Assembly: GCF_024868665.1 (NCBI RefSeq)
Contig: NC_079890.1
Span: 1,160,391-1,224,390 of the forward strand
Reading direction: 5' to 3'
DNA: 64,000 bases
From: Triplophysa rosa
Taxonomy: Eukaryota > Chordata > Actinopteri > Cypriniformes > Nemacheilidae
Positions 44,651 to 56,299 of this stretch are shown piece by piece. The translations under genes and the position numbers were made by a program. The first letter of the stretch is position 1. Each line of letters opens with the position of its first letter. The notes beneath the pieces were generated by a model. That model had not been told where the DNA came from and made no database searches. It saw only the letters and a program-made list of their open reading frames with translations.

Positions 44651-45339
44651 GGCCGTAGGCCGTCGGTGGGGTGACAGTGCAGGATTTTGACAGAATATCC
44701 AAATGGTCAGTCCACCACTGGATGTGGTAGGTCTGTTGTCATTGTGGGTGGTTTGTTGGGATTACTGAACTAATAGGCCCGGGCGTATTTGTGTACCTTC
44801 CCAGGGTTTGCTTTGCTTCCTTAACTTTTGACCCCTCACTTCCATCTGTAACTTTACACTTCTTATGCACAGAGGAGAGAATATATCCAAAACTTTCCTC
44901 AGAAGCTCTTGAAACAGAAGCGGACACAACAGTTTCAAGGCACAACACTCGAGTGTAGTCGCCTCGCATCAAAAAGATGAGTAAAAATAGCAAATCGAAG
45001 GTTGACAGAATCTTTTGTTAGTTTACCAAAGTCTAAAAAAGAAATGCGTTATTCCGTGTTGAAAATCTGTAGACGTTTTGGGTACAGTTATAGCTCCTGA
45101 ACTTTGAATTTTTTGATTTCATTTTAGTATTTTCTAAACTAGAATGTCTAGGGAAACGAAGGTGGGAGGTCAATAGGAATTTTATACATTCTGAAATAAA
45201 AGTGAAATACTCAAAACTGAAAACTGTGATCGGATATGTTTCTTCAACTCTTCATGAAATAAACATGACACTGTCTTGGCTTTGACTCGCTTTCCAAATG
45301 AGCCAAGTTGTTGTTTGCCCGAGCTTAGTTACGATGTTT

Positions 45340-45700
45340 TTATTAGTCGCAGGGACCGCAACTGTTCCCTGCTGCGAAGAAGCTCTCCAAGTCTCCATTT
45401 ATCCTTTAATTCCCGTTTAATTCCTTAGATTACCTTCAGTCTTATCAGAGCCCACGCTGGGATAACCTTGTCTGGAAGACAGAGGAGTGTTGGTCGGTGA
45501 GATAGTGCCGATGTGTGGTAGCACAGCGTGATATCAGCTTCTTACAACAAACCCTTTTAATTACAATCACTGTTAATGGCTTTGATAATGAAACAGACGG
45601 TTATTTGCATGAAGTCGTCTTCACGCGTGTGGTAATTACAGAGTGAAGCGGTTCCACAGGAAAATGTTTCATTTTGAAAACAGACGCGGTACATCATTCT
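45340..45700. other. Low-repeat intronic stretch with homeobox/POU-like words (possible CNE)
   Basis: Contains TTATTTGCATGA (octamer-like), CCCTTTTAATTACAATC, GGTAATTACAG and CTTTAATTCC, with no repeat termini. Its look differs from the transposon-rich surroundings. Conservation cannot be tested here. Confidence 0.25.
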
Positions 45701-46105
45701 CGTTCAGCTCGGACCGTTTAATGCGAAGCGTGATAATGGCATTTCAGTGTTGGCTGAACACGAGTTGGCTGCACGTGACCATGAATATTTAAAAATAAAA
45801 ATTAAATTGTGTTTCTGTCTTGTGTTTTTCTTTTTAAAGAATAAAATGTACTTTTGTACTCTGAGGAGAATGAATGAAACTCCAGCAGCCTGTTGGTCGA
45901 GGATGAAGAATGTTCTCTAGAGTATTTTACAGTTTCTAGCTCACCTCTTGTCATGCTGGTGTCTATTTATTTTTCCTTAAGTATTTAATCAGTTCCAGCA
46001 TCATATCTATCAGGCTCTTATACTGTATATGTAAGCGTAGTGACGAACTTCCGAAGTTGTCAGAGGTCGGATATCAGTTTCCGGTTTAATTTTTAAAAAG
46101 ATTTC

Positions 46106-46455
46106 AAGGGACAGTTCACCCAAAAATGAAAATTCTGTCATCATTTATTCGCCTTCGAGTTGTTCCTAATCTGTATAAAAGTCTTTGTTCTGATGAACAC
46201 AGAGAAAGATATTTGGAAGAATGCTTATAACTTAGATTTTGCCCCCCATTGACTCCCATAGTAGGAAAATGACAATGGTAGTCAAAAGTGCCCCAGAACT
46301 GTTTTCCGTCCTACATTCTTCAAAATATCTTCTTTTGTGTTCAACAGAACAAAAAAATTGTAAAGTATTTTTTCCTACAATGTGAGTCAATGGGGGGCAA
46401 GAACTGTGTGGTTACAAGCATTCTTCCAAATATCTTTCTCTGTGTTCGTCACAGT
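46106..46455. mobile_element. Angel-like element, right end lost
   Basis: CAAGGGACAGTTCACCCAAA start, then two nested mirrored arm pairs (AAAGATATTTGGAAGAATGC with GCATTCTTCCAAATATCTTT, and ATTCTTCAAAATATCTTCTT). The outer right terminus is missing; a Harbinger-like fragment starts immediately after. Confidence 0.85.
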
Positions 46456-46829
46456 GCTCAAACCTGGTCTAAAGTCAATGGCTCAATTTATTTATTTATA
46501 GTGCGCGTTAGTAGAAAATGCGCGTCTGGGCGGATCCACAACGCGTTTTCACTTTACTCATCAAAGTTCAAACGGCAAATCTCGCCGTGTAAATAGCAAA
46601 TCTGCCATGGCGCGAGCGCAACTGGCTCTTAAAGGGAATGAGTTTTGTTTACTGCACGTTACGCCCAAAAAACACCCCTTACTCATTAAGCGAATCGGTA
46701 CAACCCGTTTAGACCATGCGCGTCGACCGTTTTCCCGTCTTTAAACTAGCAAAAGTGGATTCTGACACGCCACGAGTGCACCTGCGCCGTGCGCTTTAGA
46801 CCATGCGCTTAGATGGTTAAAATAGGGCC
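46456..46829. mobile_element. Harbinger-like MITE, truncated copy
   Basis: Closely similar to the 3' half of the 48096-48913 element: TAGTAGAAAATGCGC, TTACTGCACGTTACGCCC, CCATGCGCTTAGA, ending AAAATAGGGCC. The left half is absent. Confidence 0.8.
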
Positions 46830-47860
46830 AGAAGTTTAAAGTGTGAGGAAGACAGACTTACTTGTGCAGTAATATTTCAAATTGATGGTGATGCATGGGA
46901 ATATGGAATCAAATCATTGAGGTAATGATCGGATTGTGAGACCAGTGACGATTCATCATGGCATCATGGAAGTTTGACTTCAGTTAGTCTAGTCTAGATG
47001 TTTTAAGACATTGCAGAGGCATCTTTTCACTCAGAACTCAGTTTGGACGTTGTGATATCTGCAAGCAATATTATTGTCCATCTCAGTCTGTGTAATCTGA
47101 AGTTCAGAAGACTGAGATTCTCAGCCGTGTGTTCTATTGACAGTCAGACTGAAGGACACATGAAAGCCGGTTGTGTTGAATGTGACGGACGGGTTCTTAT
47201 TGATGTACTGGCGATGTTCATTATGTTGTCTGTCTTTGAGAAGATTCCTCAAACGTCCTCGCTGTCGCTCTCAACAAAAGACTTCAGAATGTGACACAGG
47301 AGGAGAATGCGGGCTTTGTTGGCGGCTTTAAGCCTTTTCCAGCGTGCCACATGATCTGCTACTGCAAAAGAAAAAAGGAATATCCTTGTATGTAATGAAA
47401 GCAATTTCCTTCAGACTGAAAAATACAGTCACGGTTCATCGAGGTTATTAAATCTACACGTCTGGCCACTTCAGACGCGCTGAAATATGAACGTCATCGA
47501 AGTGTTTATGTATTTAAACAATAATGACAGTGTCTTGTGGAAGCGGTGTGTCATGTTGTCTGAAGTGCCAGCATGGCACCTGCCGCACACCTCCAGGAAA
47601 AACACGGCACTTTCACTTTTCCAATGAGGATTGCCTCAGCCCTCGCTCGCTTTTTCCAGCCTTTTCTCATGCGCCTGCTCGGAAAGTGCCGTCTCACCAA
47701 ATCCCACTGGATGCGATGAAGCGGCGCTCGATACGCAAAACCGGCGAAGAATTTAGGCCATCCCATGGTATGATTTCACTAATCTAGTTTTTGGAGAGAA
47801 GCTGAGCAAAGATGACGTGGAAACGTTTCATGCTAGGACCGTTGCATATTATGATGTTTC

Positions 47861-48030
47861 TTAAAGGAACAGTTCACCTAGAAATAAAAATTCATGTCAT
47901 TTAAAATCTGTGTATGAATCTTCAGTTGAACATGAAAGAAGAAGTTTGAGAAGGCATTTCTGAGAGGTTTTGTATTCATACAATGGAAGTCAATGGGTTA
48001 GATGTCGTTTGGTTAGCAACATCTTTCAAA
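47861..48030. mobile_element. Angel-like element, partial
   Basis: TTAAAGGAACAGTTCACC start, TACAATGGAAGTCAATGGG centre, ending at CATCTTTCAAAATATGC; the right outer arm is lost. Confidence 0.75.
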
Positions 48031-48095
48031 ATATGCAAAATGATTGAGATGATTGATATTATTTATGATCAAAATGTGAAAGATATGAAAATCTA

Positions 48096-48913
48096 GGGCC
48101 CTATTGTACACCCGGCGCAAGGCGCAGCGCAAGTGTTTTTGCTAGTTTCCGCCCGACGCAGTTCTCATTTTCCCGTCCTGCGCCACGTTGTTTAAATAGC
48201 AAATGCATTTGCGCTCATTTGTGCGCCCATGGGCGTGATGGTCTAAAAAAGAGTTGTGTTCAGGCGCATTGTTGGTGCGTTGCTATTTTGAGGAACTGAA
48301 AATAGACTGTGCTATAGACCAACTCAAACCTGCTCTAAAGTCTAAAGTCAATGGCGCAATATTTGTTTTGTTTAAAAAAAGAGCGCATTAGTAGAAAATG
48401 CGCCTCTGGGCGGGTCCACATACAACACGCTTTCACTTTACTTATTACACAGAGGGAATCTCAGCAGCACACAAACATGCTAAATATAAAAGATAAATGG
48501 ATTACAATGTAAACAATTATTATTGTGAACAAAAAGATAAAAATCCGGCTTGTCATGTAGATGATCTGCTCGCGCGCTTTTTAACCTCACGACGCACGAG
48601 CAGATGCGTTTCCTCTCTAGAGAAGCGTCCAGTCTTTGCGCTCGCAAATTCTGCCGTGTAAGTAGCGAATCCGCCATGGCGCGAGCACAACTGGCTCTTA
48701 AAGGGAATGAGAGATGAGACTCTGATTGGTTTACTGCACGTTACGCCCAAAAAACACCCTTACTCATTAAGAGAATCGGGACAACCCGTTTAGACCATGC
48801 GCCCGGCCAACCGTTTTCCCGTCGTTAAAATAGCAAAAGTGGATTCGGACACGCCCTGAGTGCACCTGCGCCGTGCGCTTTAAACCATGCGCTTCGATCG
48901 TGAAAATAGGGCC
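48096..48913. mobile_element. Harbinger-like MITE, full-length
   Basis: Starts GGGCCCTATTGTACACCCGG and ends TCGTGAAAATAGGGCC. The interior is dense in GCGC/CGCA words (GGCGCAAGGCGCAGCGCAAG), a style I associate with Harbinger-derived MITEs of zebrafish-group fish. About 818 bp; no transposase frame. Confidence 0.75.
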
Positions 48914-50261
48914 GGTAAGTTGTTTATAAACTATTTAGCGCTGTTTTTGGGTCTATACGGCTGTATTTTGATTATACTCACAGGGCTGTACTGCCCACAA
49001 TTTTGTGAGGTTTTGTTTCCATTATGCTTAAATTTGGTTAGTAACTGAGCCACTGTTGCCGTTTATAGGTTTTATCAAAGGCTGTTGTGATGTCATCGTT
49101 CCTATATTCCCATATCGCACCAGAAAGCAATGACTCATAACAGCTTCACTTCGTTCCTCTCCCATATGTAAAGACGTTTGCTTTTTCTCAAGAGCTTATC
49201 AAAGCATTTTGAAAGAAAAAATAAGGTAAATGCATCGCAATGTGCATCTGCTTGTACAGCAAAAGCGTTTTCGTGTTCCCTGTAATCTCGACGTTCGCCT
49301 GCAGAATCTGTTTACTGTGGTATTTTGATAGTCTAACATTTCCGCGAGCTTTGAATCTAAAGCTTAATGACAGAGTGCTATTCGTCGATAATGACGATCC
49401 TAAATATGTATTTCTTTAGGCCTTTCTTTTTACTTTTAGGAGCAGAATTATACTTTTGCGCTTTGAGGTAAACGACATAAATGTAGCAAATGTAGATGTA
49501 TTTCATGTTTTCGCCACTTTTTTCTTCAATCGTCCAGTCTGTGGTTGTCTCTTAATGTGTCAGACGTAGTGATGATATGTTCACCTCATGTGGAGACATT
49601 GGTTTCCTTTCTGCGTTTCTGAATCACTGCTGAAAGTGCCCAGCCAAAACCCAGAAGTAGGGCAGAATGACTGCTAACAGATCCATGGCACCGTTGATGT
49701 AGTCTGTGACTGTATTTTAGAAATCAAATAAAAAAACGCCTTCAGCAACATCAAAGAATATTCTGCTGCTGTCTCTGACTGTGTTTTTGGAAGATGTGAT
49801 GTGTTGAAGGCCTGTTCACGAAGGATATTTTATTTACAGATGTGTCCGGCATCTTTTGAAGTGTTTAAAGAGATAAATATTTCATCACCTGCATGATGTT
49901 CTAAACCTGTCCGGGACTCTTTATTCTGTGAAACACCGAAAATATTTTTGAGAAATGTCTCGGTGGTTTTGTATGATGGAATCAATGCTGCGATGATGAA
50001 CATATGGTTTTATTTTTGGCCTTCTGGTTATCACATGTTTGTCGTGCGAGTCCGGATCCATTCCCTGATCACCTTCCCCACTTCATCATTTTGACTGTGT
50101 TCACACTGTCAGTCCAAATCTGATTTCATTTATGTCAGTTTTTGATGGGTCACACTGTACATCATGATTTGTGTCATTTTGTTATTTGAATACGCTGGTG
50201 TTTATGTTAATGACGTTGCGCCAAAATGTTTTACATGCAACAAAACAAGTGAAGAGTAAGG

Positions 50262-50611
50262 TGGGTTAACCAAACACTTTACATATAAAAAAAACACAAA
50301 AATGAGATGAAAATGACAATTAGAAAGTTATATAAAACACTACTTTTATTCAACCAAACAGAAATAGCCACAATAGCCAACTGAAGTAACCAGTCTTACT
50401 AAATTGAATGATTTTTTAATATTATAGTTTTTTGAACAGTCATTTGTTTGCGAGTCGTTCTGATCGCAATGTGCGTTCATACTGCGAACTCGCTGTGTAC
50501 AATATAACGCTGATTCAGTGTTTTTTGTGAAGACACCTGACGAGAGACTGAGGTGGCACGAAATTTTACGGAGGCGGCCTTCTCCATTGTTTCTATGCAG
50601 GAAAAACCCTG
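50262..50611 (+). mobile_element. Third, 5'-shortened copy of the 29713-30499 element
   Basis: Shares AAATGACAATTA..AAGTTATATAAAACA, ATTCAACCAAACAGAAAT, CAATGTGCGTTCATACTG and the CTATGCAGGAAAAACCCTG terminus. It lacks the opposite end and several internal blocks. Confidence 0.85.
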
Positions 50612-51779
50612 AGAGTGAAACAGGTTTCCAAAAACCATTTTGAAAGGATTATAAACCACTTATTGAAGGTTGAAAACAGATTTGTCGTTTTTTGTTCGCA
50701 CTTGCTAAATGTGATCCGATCTGATTTCAGTCAGACGTGCACAAAAACCTCAATTGGACTTCCTACGCGGAACAGCTGGCAAAACGCTAAAAAACATCGA
50801 GCAAATCAACTCGGGGTCTTTTAAAGATGATTATTTCATTATAACATGAAGATGGTGAAGTAAGAAAATGGTGTTCTTCAGCATCAGTATTATGAAATAA
50901 CATGGCTCACAGTGAGAGCCGTTGCCCTTTGTTTCCGCGTCTCGGCACGTTATTTGATTTCACCTGCACGTGGAGAGACCGCCATGTCTGTGTCCTGACA
51001 GAAAGATGGATGTCTGATGCTCGTCCGCCTCTCATGAGGCGCATCCAAATGGGTTTCTGCTCAGTTAGAGAGCGCCAACCCAGACAGATGGAGAGAGAGA
51101 GAGCGGTACGCCGGGTCCCTCGGCTAATTCATGCCGCGCTTTTTGGCAACCTGTTTTACAGAGATAAGTGTGAGCCAAGCGGATCTCTCTACTGTATCTC
51201 TCTATTAGTGATGTTTTTAACTCCAGCCTTGATATCGTATTAAAAGCTAGTAACTACTCTGGCACGAGATGGAATTCGCCTACGTCTAGCGACTGAATTA
51301 TTCTTCAAAGGTCAGCCAACTTCCTAACGCGTTTTGTTTCTTAATTCACTGCCAGCTTGACATCTCTCCAAGTATGCCAAATATGTAGAGGAGATTTTCA
51401 AGGGCAGTCAGTACTCGAAACGTGTCTTCTGTTAGGAACGGGTAAGGACGTCCACCAACCGTTCACTTGATAAAGTGCACGACGCAAGTTCTCGGAGAGG
51501 ATGTTAGTGTGTTTTGCATTAGCACAAGTTACATCTTTAAATGTTTCTCTTTAAAGCACCGCCACTAAAGCATTAAAGCATTGCATATAAGTGTAAGCCT
51601 TTTACTGTTGGACTCCAGATCGCCTGCTGTGACCAATGTTCTTGCTCTTATGCATAATCCATTCAGCTCACTTTTAGTTTTGACTATTTATTTTGTGCAA
51701 GAAACAATTAACCTTATTAAAAAAAGCACAGTATGCACTTTTCTTGGCATAAATTGCTTTTTTGTTGCGTCTTAGGTTC

Positions 51780-51914
51780 ACTGTAAAAATTACAGTTTTT
51801 TTCACAAAGTTAAGCTTTTCCATATTTTTCTTGTAAATTTGCAGTCTTTTACTGTAATTTGATGGCTGTTTACTGTATTTTAAAAAATCTGTAAAAATCT
51901 GTTTTTTACAGTGT
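51780..51914. mobile_element. Short MITE with CACTGTAAAAA termini
   Basis: CACTGTAAAAATTACAG at the left and CTGTTTTTTACAGTG at the right, with ACTGTAA/TTACAGT words repeated inside. 135 bp, a common fish MITE type. Confidence 0.75.
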
Positions 51915-52541
51915 TGTTTAGCTTCACAACCACACGTTGCGATTTAAATTCTGCAAGAAGTTTTTAACTTTTAATTTGCTATGTTGAATGAATTTGTCAA
52001 TATATCAGCACCTCGTACTTCTTAATTGTACGTCTATAAATATTTTCTGTCAGACACCACGTTTTCATTTTTTAAGGTTACTCAAAGACAAGGTCTTTCC
52101 TCTCTCGTGGTCTGGGTCCCTTTGGAAACGCTCTTGGAAAGAGGCCCAGAACTGTTTCAAATATGAGAACTTGTGCATCCGCCTGCGTTTGATAACACAC
52201 AGCTGTCCCCCCGAACACAAGGCCAACAGCGCTGCTGTGCTCAGCCCTTAAACGCCCCCGCGGCCTCTGTTACAACGAATTAAATTTGCAATTAACCTTC
52301 TCGGGAGGTGAGGCGACGGCAGGCGGGCAGGAAAGCAGCTTATCTTACCTCAGACACAGCTGGAGGCTCATTGTGAGCGGCTTCACGTGAACGCTGATCA
52401 ACACCATTCATTAGCCTTTACTTTTCCACCGCGAGGAACCTGTGGAGCACGTCCGGCCGGTCGTCTTTCTTTTTATCTGTTCAAATTTAAATGCATCTCG
52501 CTTTGCCAAGGGATTTATTTTTAGCCACCCAATATATTTAT

Positions 52542-54447
52542 TAGGGCTCTAGAGTGCGACCAATTTGGTCGCACATGCGACCTTATTTCTCAATGGTGCG
52601 ACTAAGAAAAATCTGCCGTTCGAGGGAGAAAAAAAGTCTCCGCGACTCTGAAAGTCTTCCTGTGATTCAACAACAGACACACATTAGGCCCATATCGTGG
52701 TCTAAACCAATCAGAGATAGTGAAGGGCAGACCCCCCTCTGATTGGCCGTAGTCCAGATTTTCCTGTACGTGTGTGTTCCAGAGGTCGCGTTAACCAAAA
52801 ATTCTCTGTCATTGACAGATTTTTTTTACCAGTGACGGAAAAATCTGAAGGCCGTCCGTCCGTCATTTTGACGGATTACAATGTGGACAAGTTGTAACTC
52901 CCCGTTTCCCTTCATTAGAGCGTGATATGCTCGCGAAGGGACCTGCTTGTTTTCACCTGTCATTGTTACTGACTAGACATATGTGATGCGATCTGGGAAA
53001 GCCCGTTGGATGTCGCGCTGGGACGCGGGAAAGACAGTTCACCTATCAAAGTAAACCACATAACATGAAGAATGAAGGAGTAGCAATGCACATTTCCCGC
53101 CAGTCCTGTGTAAACTACGACATGCAAAGTTTTTTCATACAATGTTTTCGTGAGATGACAGAGCTCCCCGTCTGCAGCACCGGGAGTTATCCGATCGCAA
53201 AACATACAAGGGATGATCAGAAGTCCAGACACTATGCACATGATAAACGAGGTAAAACTTGCTTCACTGCTTATTAGTTGTTGTCTGTAATGTTTGTTAG
53301 TTTCCTTGTGTAGTGATAACGGCAGAGCTCTCGTTCTTTAAGTGTGCCCGCACCATTTTCCATACTTTCGTTTTATTCAAACGGTTTTGTACAGTATTTT
53401 TATAGACTTCAACACTGGGAAATGTTTTTTTATTAAATTGTTATTAGAGTAAGTCTTTTACCACTGTAAAGTGACTTTTACTTGTGATACTGGACTGTTG
53501 TGCATACACAAGGTGTGAGCAAAATAAAAACTGATTGGGAAAGGGTTTGAATATGGTATCAAAAGCTGTAATATATAAATTTGCACCATGTGTTGGGTTT
53601 TCCCAGATCGAATCACATATGAACATAAACTTTAAAACATTAAATATATAGATGAATATAAACAACAACGGCTTTATTGGGCATTCAGTTGTATTAAAAT
53701 ACAACAAGTTCCGAGACGCAAGTACAGCGTGATGACGTCACGAACATACTAATTACCACCTAACGCCACCTTGCACCATAGTGATGGGTAATAATAGATT
53801 ATGATGGATTTTTACGAGCCTGTCAGTCAAAATGACGGACAATAAAAAAGTCTAGCGCAACCTCTGGTGTGTACGTGTGAAAATGCGTGTGCTGCAGTCA
53901 GACAGAGAGGGGAGGAGCTTATAGGCCCGTCAGTTAAACAGAGAGGGGAGGAGCCTATAGGCCCGTCAGTTAAACAGAGTGGATGTAGCGCGGATGATGA
54001 GAGAAGATGAAAAGAACGATTGACAACTTTTTCGTGAATAATGTTAAGTTAAGGCCTAATCCGTCCGAAAATCATAAGCACTGCTCTGACACGGAGCCAT
54101 CAACCTCCCAGGTTATGTCAAGCCCTGGTCCATTTATCTTGAGATGTTTTAAGTTTCAGTTCGGTGAAGCACTTTAAGCACCAACACTTCTTCAGTAAGT
54201 TACCTTTCTTGTAGAATTGTGCTTCAAATAAAGAACTTGATGTTGACCAGATTGTTAGTTAATCATTTACAAGTCAATTTTGCCTATATGGACAGCGATT
54301 TAAAAAAAAAAGTGAACTGGTAAAACTGTGGTGTTAAATGCGATGCGGTCGAAAATTTGGATGCACCTAACTTTTGTGCTGGTGCACCTAAGAAAAAAAG
54401 TTAGGCGCACCAGTGCAACCAGTGCAAAAAGTTAGTCCAGAGCCCTG
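52542..54447. mobile_element. hAT-type element (1.9 kb) hosting a second hAT element
   Basis: Left end TAGGGCTCTAGAGTGCGACC, right end TAGTCCAGAGCCCTG (inverted). The right end carries the GCACCTAACTTTTGTGCTGG and GGCGCACCAGTGCAACCAGT blocks I recall from an abundant fish hAT family. A 2-copy tandem of GGGGAGGAGCYTATAGGCCC lies at 53909-53975. No convincing 8-bp duplication was found at its edges. About 1.09 kb of its length is the nested element. Confidence 0.75.
52780..53866. mobile_element. Nested hAT-type element (1,087 bp) with 8-bp TSD
   Basis: Termini CAGAGGTCGCGTTAACC and GCGCAACCTCTG; inner TCATTTTGACGG..TCAAAATGACGGAC arms. Flanked by GTGTGTTC (52772-52779) and GTGTGTAC (53867-53874), a 7/8 duplication. 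It sits wholly inside the larger hAT element. Confidence 0.85.
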
Positions 54448-55379
54448 TTTATGTACCTAATACCAATGTGAATTTTTTTGCTTTTCACACACAGTAGTGG
54501 TTCACGTTTTGTTGTGTGGTGCTTGTAGATGATAAATACCATCATATTGAAGAAATGCATAATAACACACTTCTCTCCTAACCGTAAGAATAAATGCGAC
54601 TGTTGGTGAGTAACGGTGCAGAAAACGCTGTCTGTCTGCATGTTGTTACCTGCGGTAGTTTTGCGCAGCGGTCACTGTTTTGCATATTGCCGTGACATTT
54701 GGTGAGGTAGAGAAAGCATTTGCATGTAAGGGAATGTGTGGTAAATTCATCCCTGTCGGTTAGTTCTCAGCGTCCTCATCTCCCATCATTACCGTCAGCA
54801 GCTCTCGACTTTCTCTTCCCGTCGTACACAGCTAATGTATTTCCCATCATAACATGCGGGATGTTTCTGATTTTCAACATACTATCTTATGTCTAATGAG
54901 CACTTCGTAAAGTACACACAGAAGTTGTCTGTTTTCTTCTAGTGGCACATGACGAAAGTCAGTTTCTGTCAATCTTGTGAGATTTTAGAGCAGTTTTAAA
55001 TGATTTTATTTTAAAAATCTGTCTGATTTATTCACTGTTGGACGCAATACATGGCACTTGGTTCAATATAACATTTAAAAAAGGAAATTAATTCATTTGA
55101 ATTTCAAAGCATGAGAAACAATTGTTGTATTACCAGTGTTGTAATGTAACGAAGTACAAATACTTCGTTACTGTACTTAAGTAGAATTCTCACATATCTG
55201 TACTTTACTTCGTTATTTATATTTCTGACAACTTTCACTTTTACTCCACTACATTTCCTAAATAAAATGTGTACTTTTACTCCGATACATTTCTCCTAAC
55301 CATCTTCGTTACTCGTTACTACAAATTAAAGAATTTTCAGAAGAAATTTGAGTTGGTGACGTAATGCCTGTTTGTTGTC

Positions 55380-56299
55380 ATGTCAACCGCCAAGCACAAA
55401 GAAGAAGAAGTCCTGCTTGTCCGGGCATGTCACATTATTGATGCCATCATGGTAGCACCTGCTGCAGGCTCTGCTGCTAACGTTACCACTCAGGTAGCAG
55501 ATGACGAGCATCTCGACTACAGTGACGAACTTGGTGAACTCCGTGGTGGTGACGAAGATAACGTTACACACCCGTTGCCGTATTTGCAAGAAATATTTTC
55601 GTACATTGGAGTGAAAAATTCTTCCTACCGGATTAAGTGTGGGTTTCCATTACTCTGGTTTTATTCGCATTTTGAAGTTTCGCATCAGAAACGAGTGATG
55701 GAAACGCAAAATTTCTAATTAAAAACCCTTAATTCGCAAAAAGGTTTTTACGCTCGCTTGAGGTGGTTTTTCATTTTTGCGAAAAAGGGTTAATGCGAAT
55801 AATGGGAGATGGAAACGCATTTGCTGAATAAATTCCTCCAAAAAGTCACGTAACTGCACTATGAGACGGCGTAACCTGACTAACCAGAGTAATGATCTTG
55901 TGACACAGCATCAGAAATGTTGTGATGGTCATTCTTAAACGCCTGAGCAAAGTCGTCAAGTATTTTTGTAATTGCCTCTTAGAACTGTCACGACTGTGTT
56001 TCCCGAACAGCAGGCATCCACAAAAGCACCGCATTTATTGAGTTTCCTAATCGTCTGCTTGCGCAAGTATATCAAAACTATTATATTCAGTGGCTTCTCT
56101 TACTGATATTTAGTGCCAGTTTATTAGGTTGACTAGTTGAATGGAAACGGCAAATGTTTTATGCGATTTTCCAATTTTGCGCATAAGCTAAATTCGCAAC
56201 TTTGGATGGAAACCCGGTATGCCTACCGAGAGTCACTGAAATATTGGCATTAAAAAACTCCCCGTCCAACCTGAAGAAGCACATCGAGGTAGGTTAAAT
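55380..56299 (+). pseudogene. hAT transposase N-terminal remnant (BED zinc finger), disrupted
   Basis: Two coding blocks, 55380-55640 and about 56220-56299, fit one former exon: an acidic N-terminus, then a BED-type zinc finger whose first Cys lies in the left block (SSYRIKC) and whose second Cys and His lie in the right block (CLPRVTEI..SPSNLKKHIE). A MITE separates them. No downstream RNase-H-like transposase domain is present, so this is a relic. Confidence 0.75.
55641..56216. mobile_element. MITE with GGGTTTCCAT termini, inserted in transposase remnant
   Basis: Left GGGTTTCCATTACTC, right GGATGGAAACCC, with inner TTCGCAAAAAGG/TTTTTGCG and GAATGGAAACGGCAAATG-type blocks. It splits the BED finger between its first Cys and the LPRV segment. 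Confidence 0.8.
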
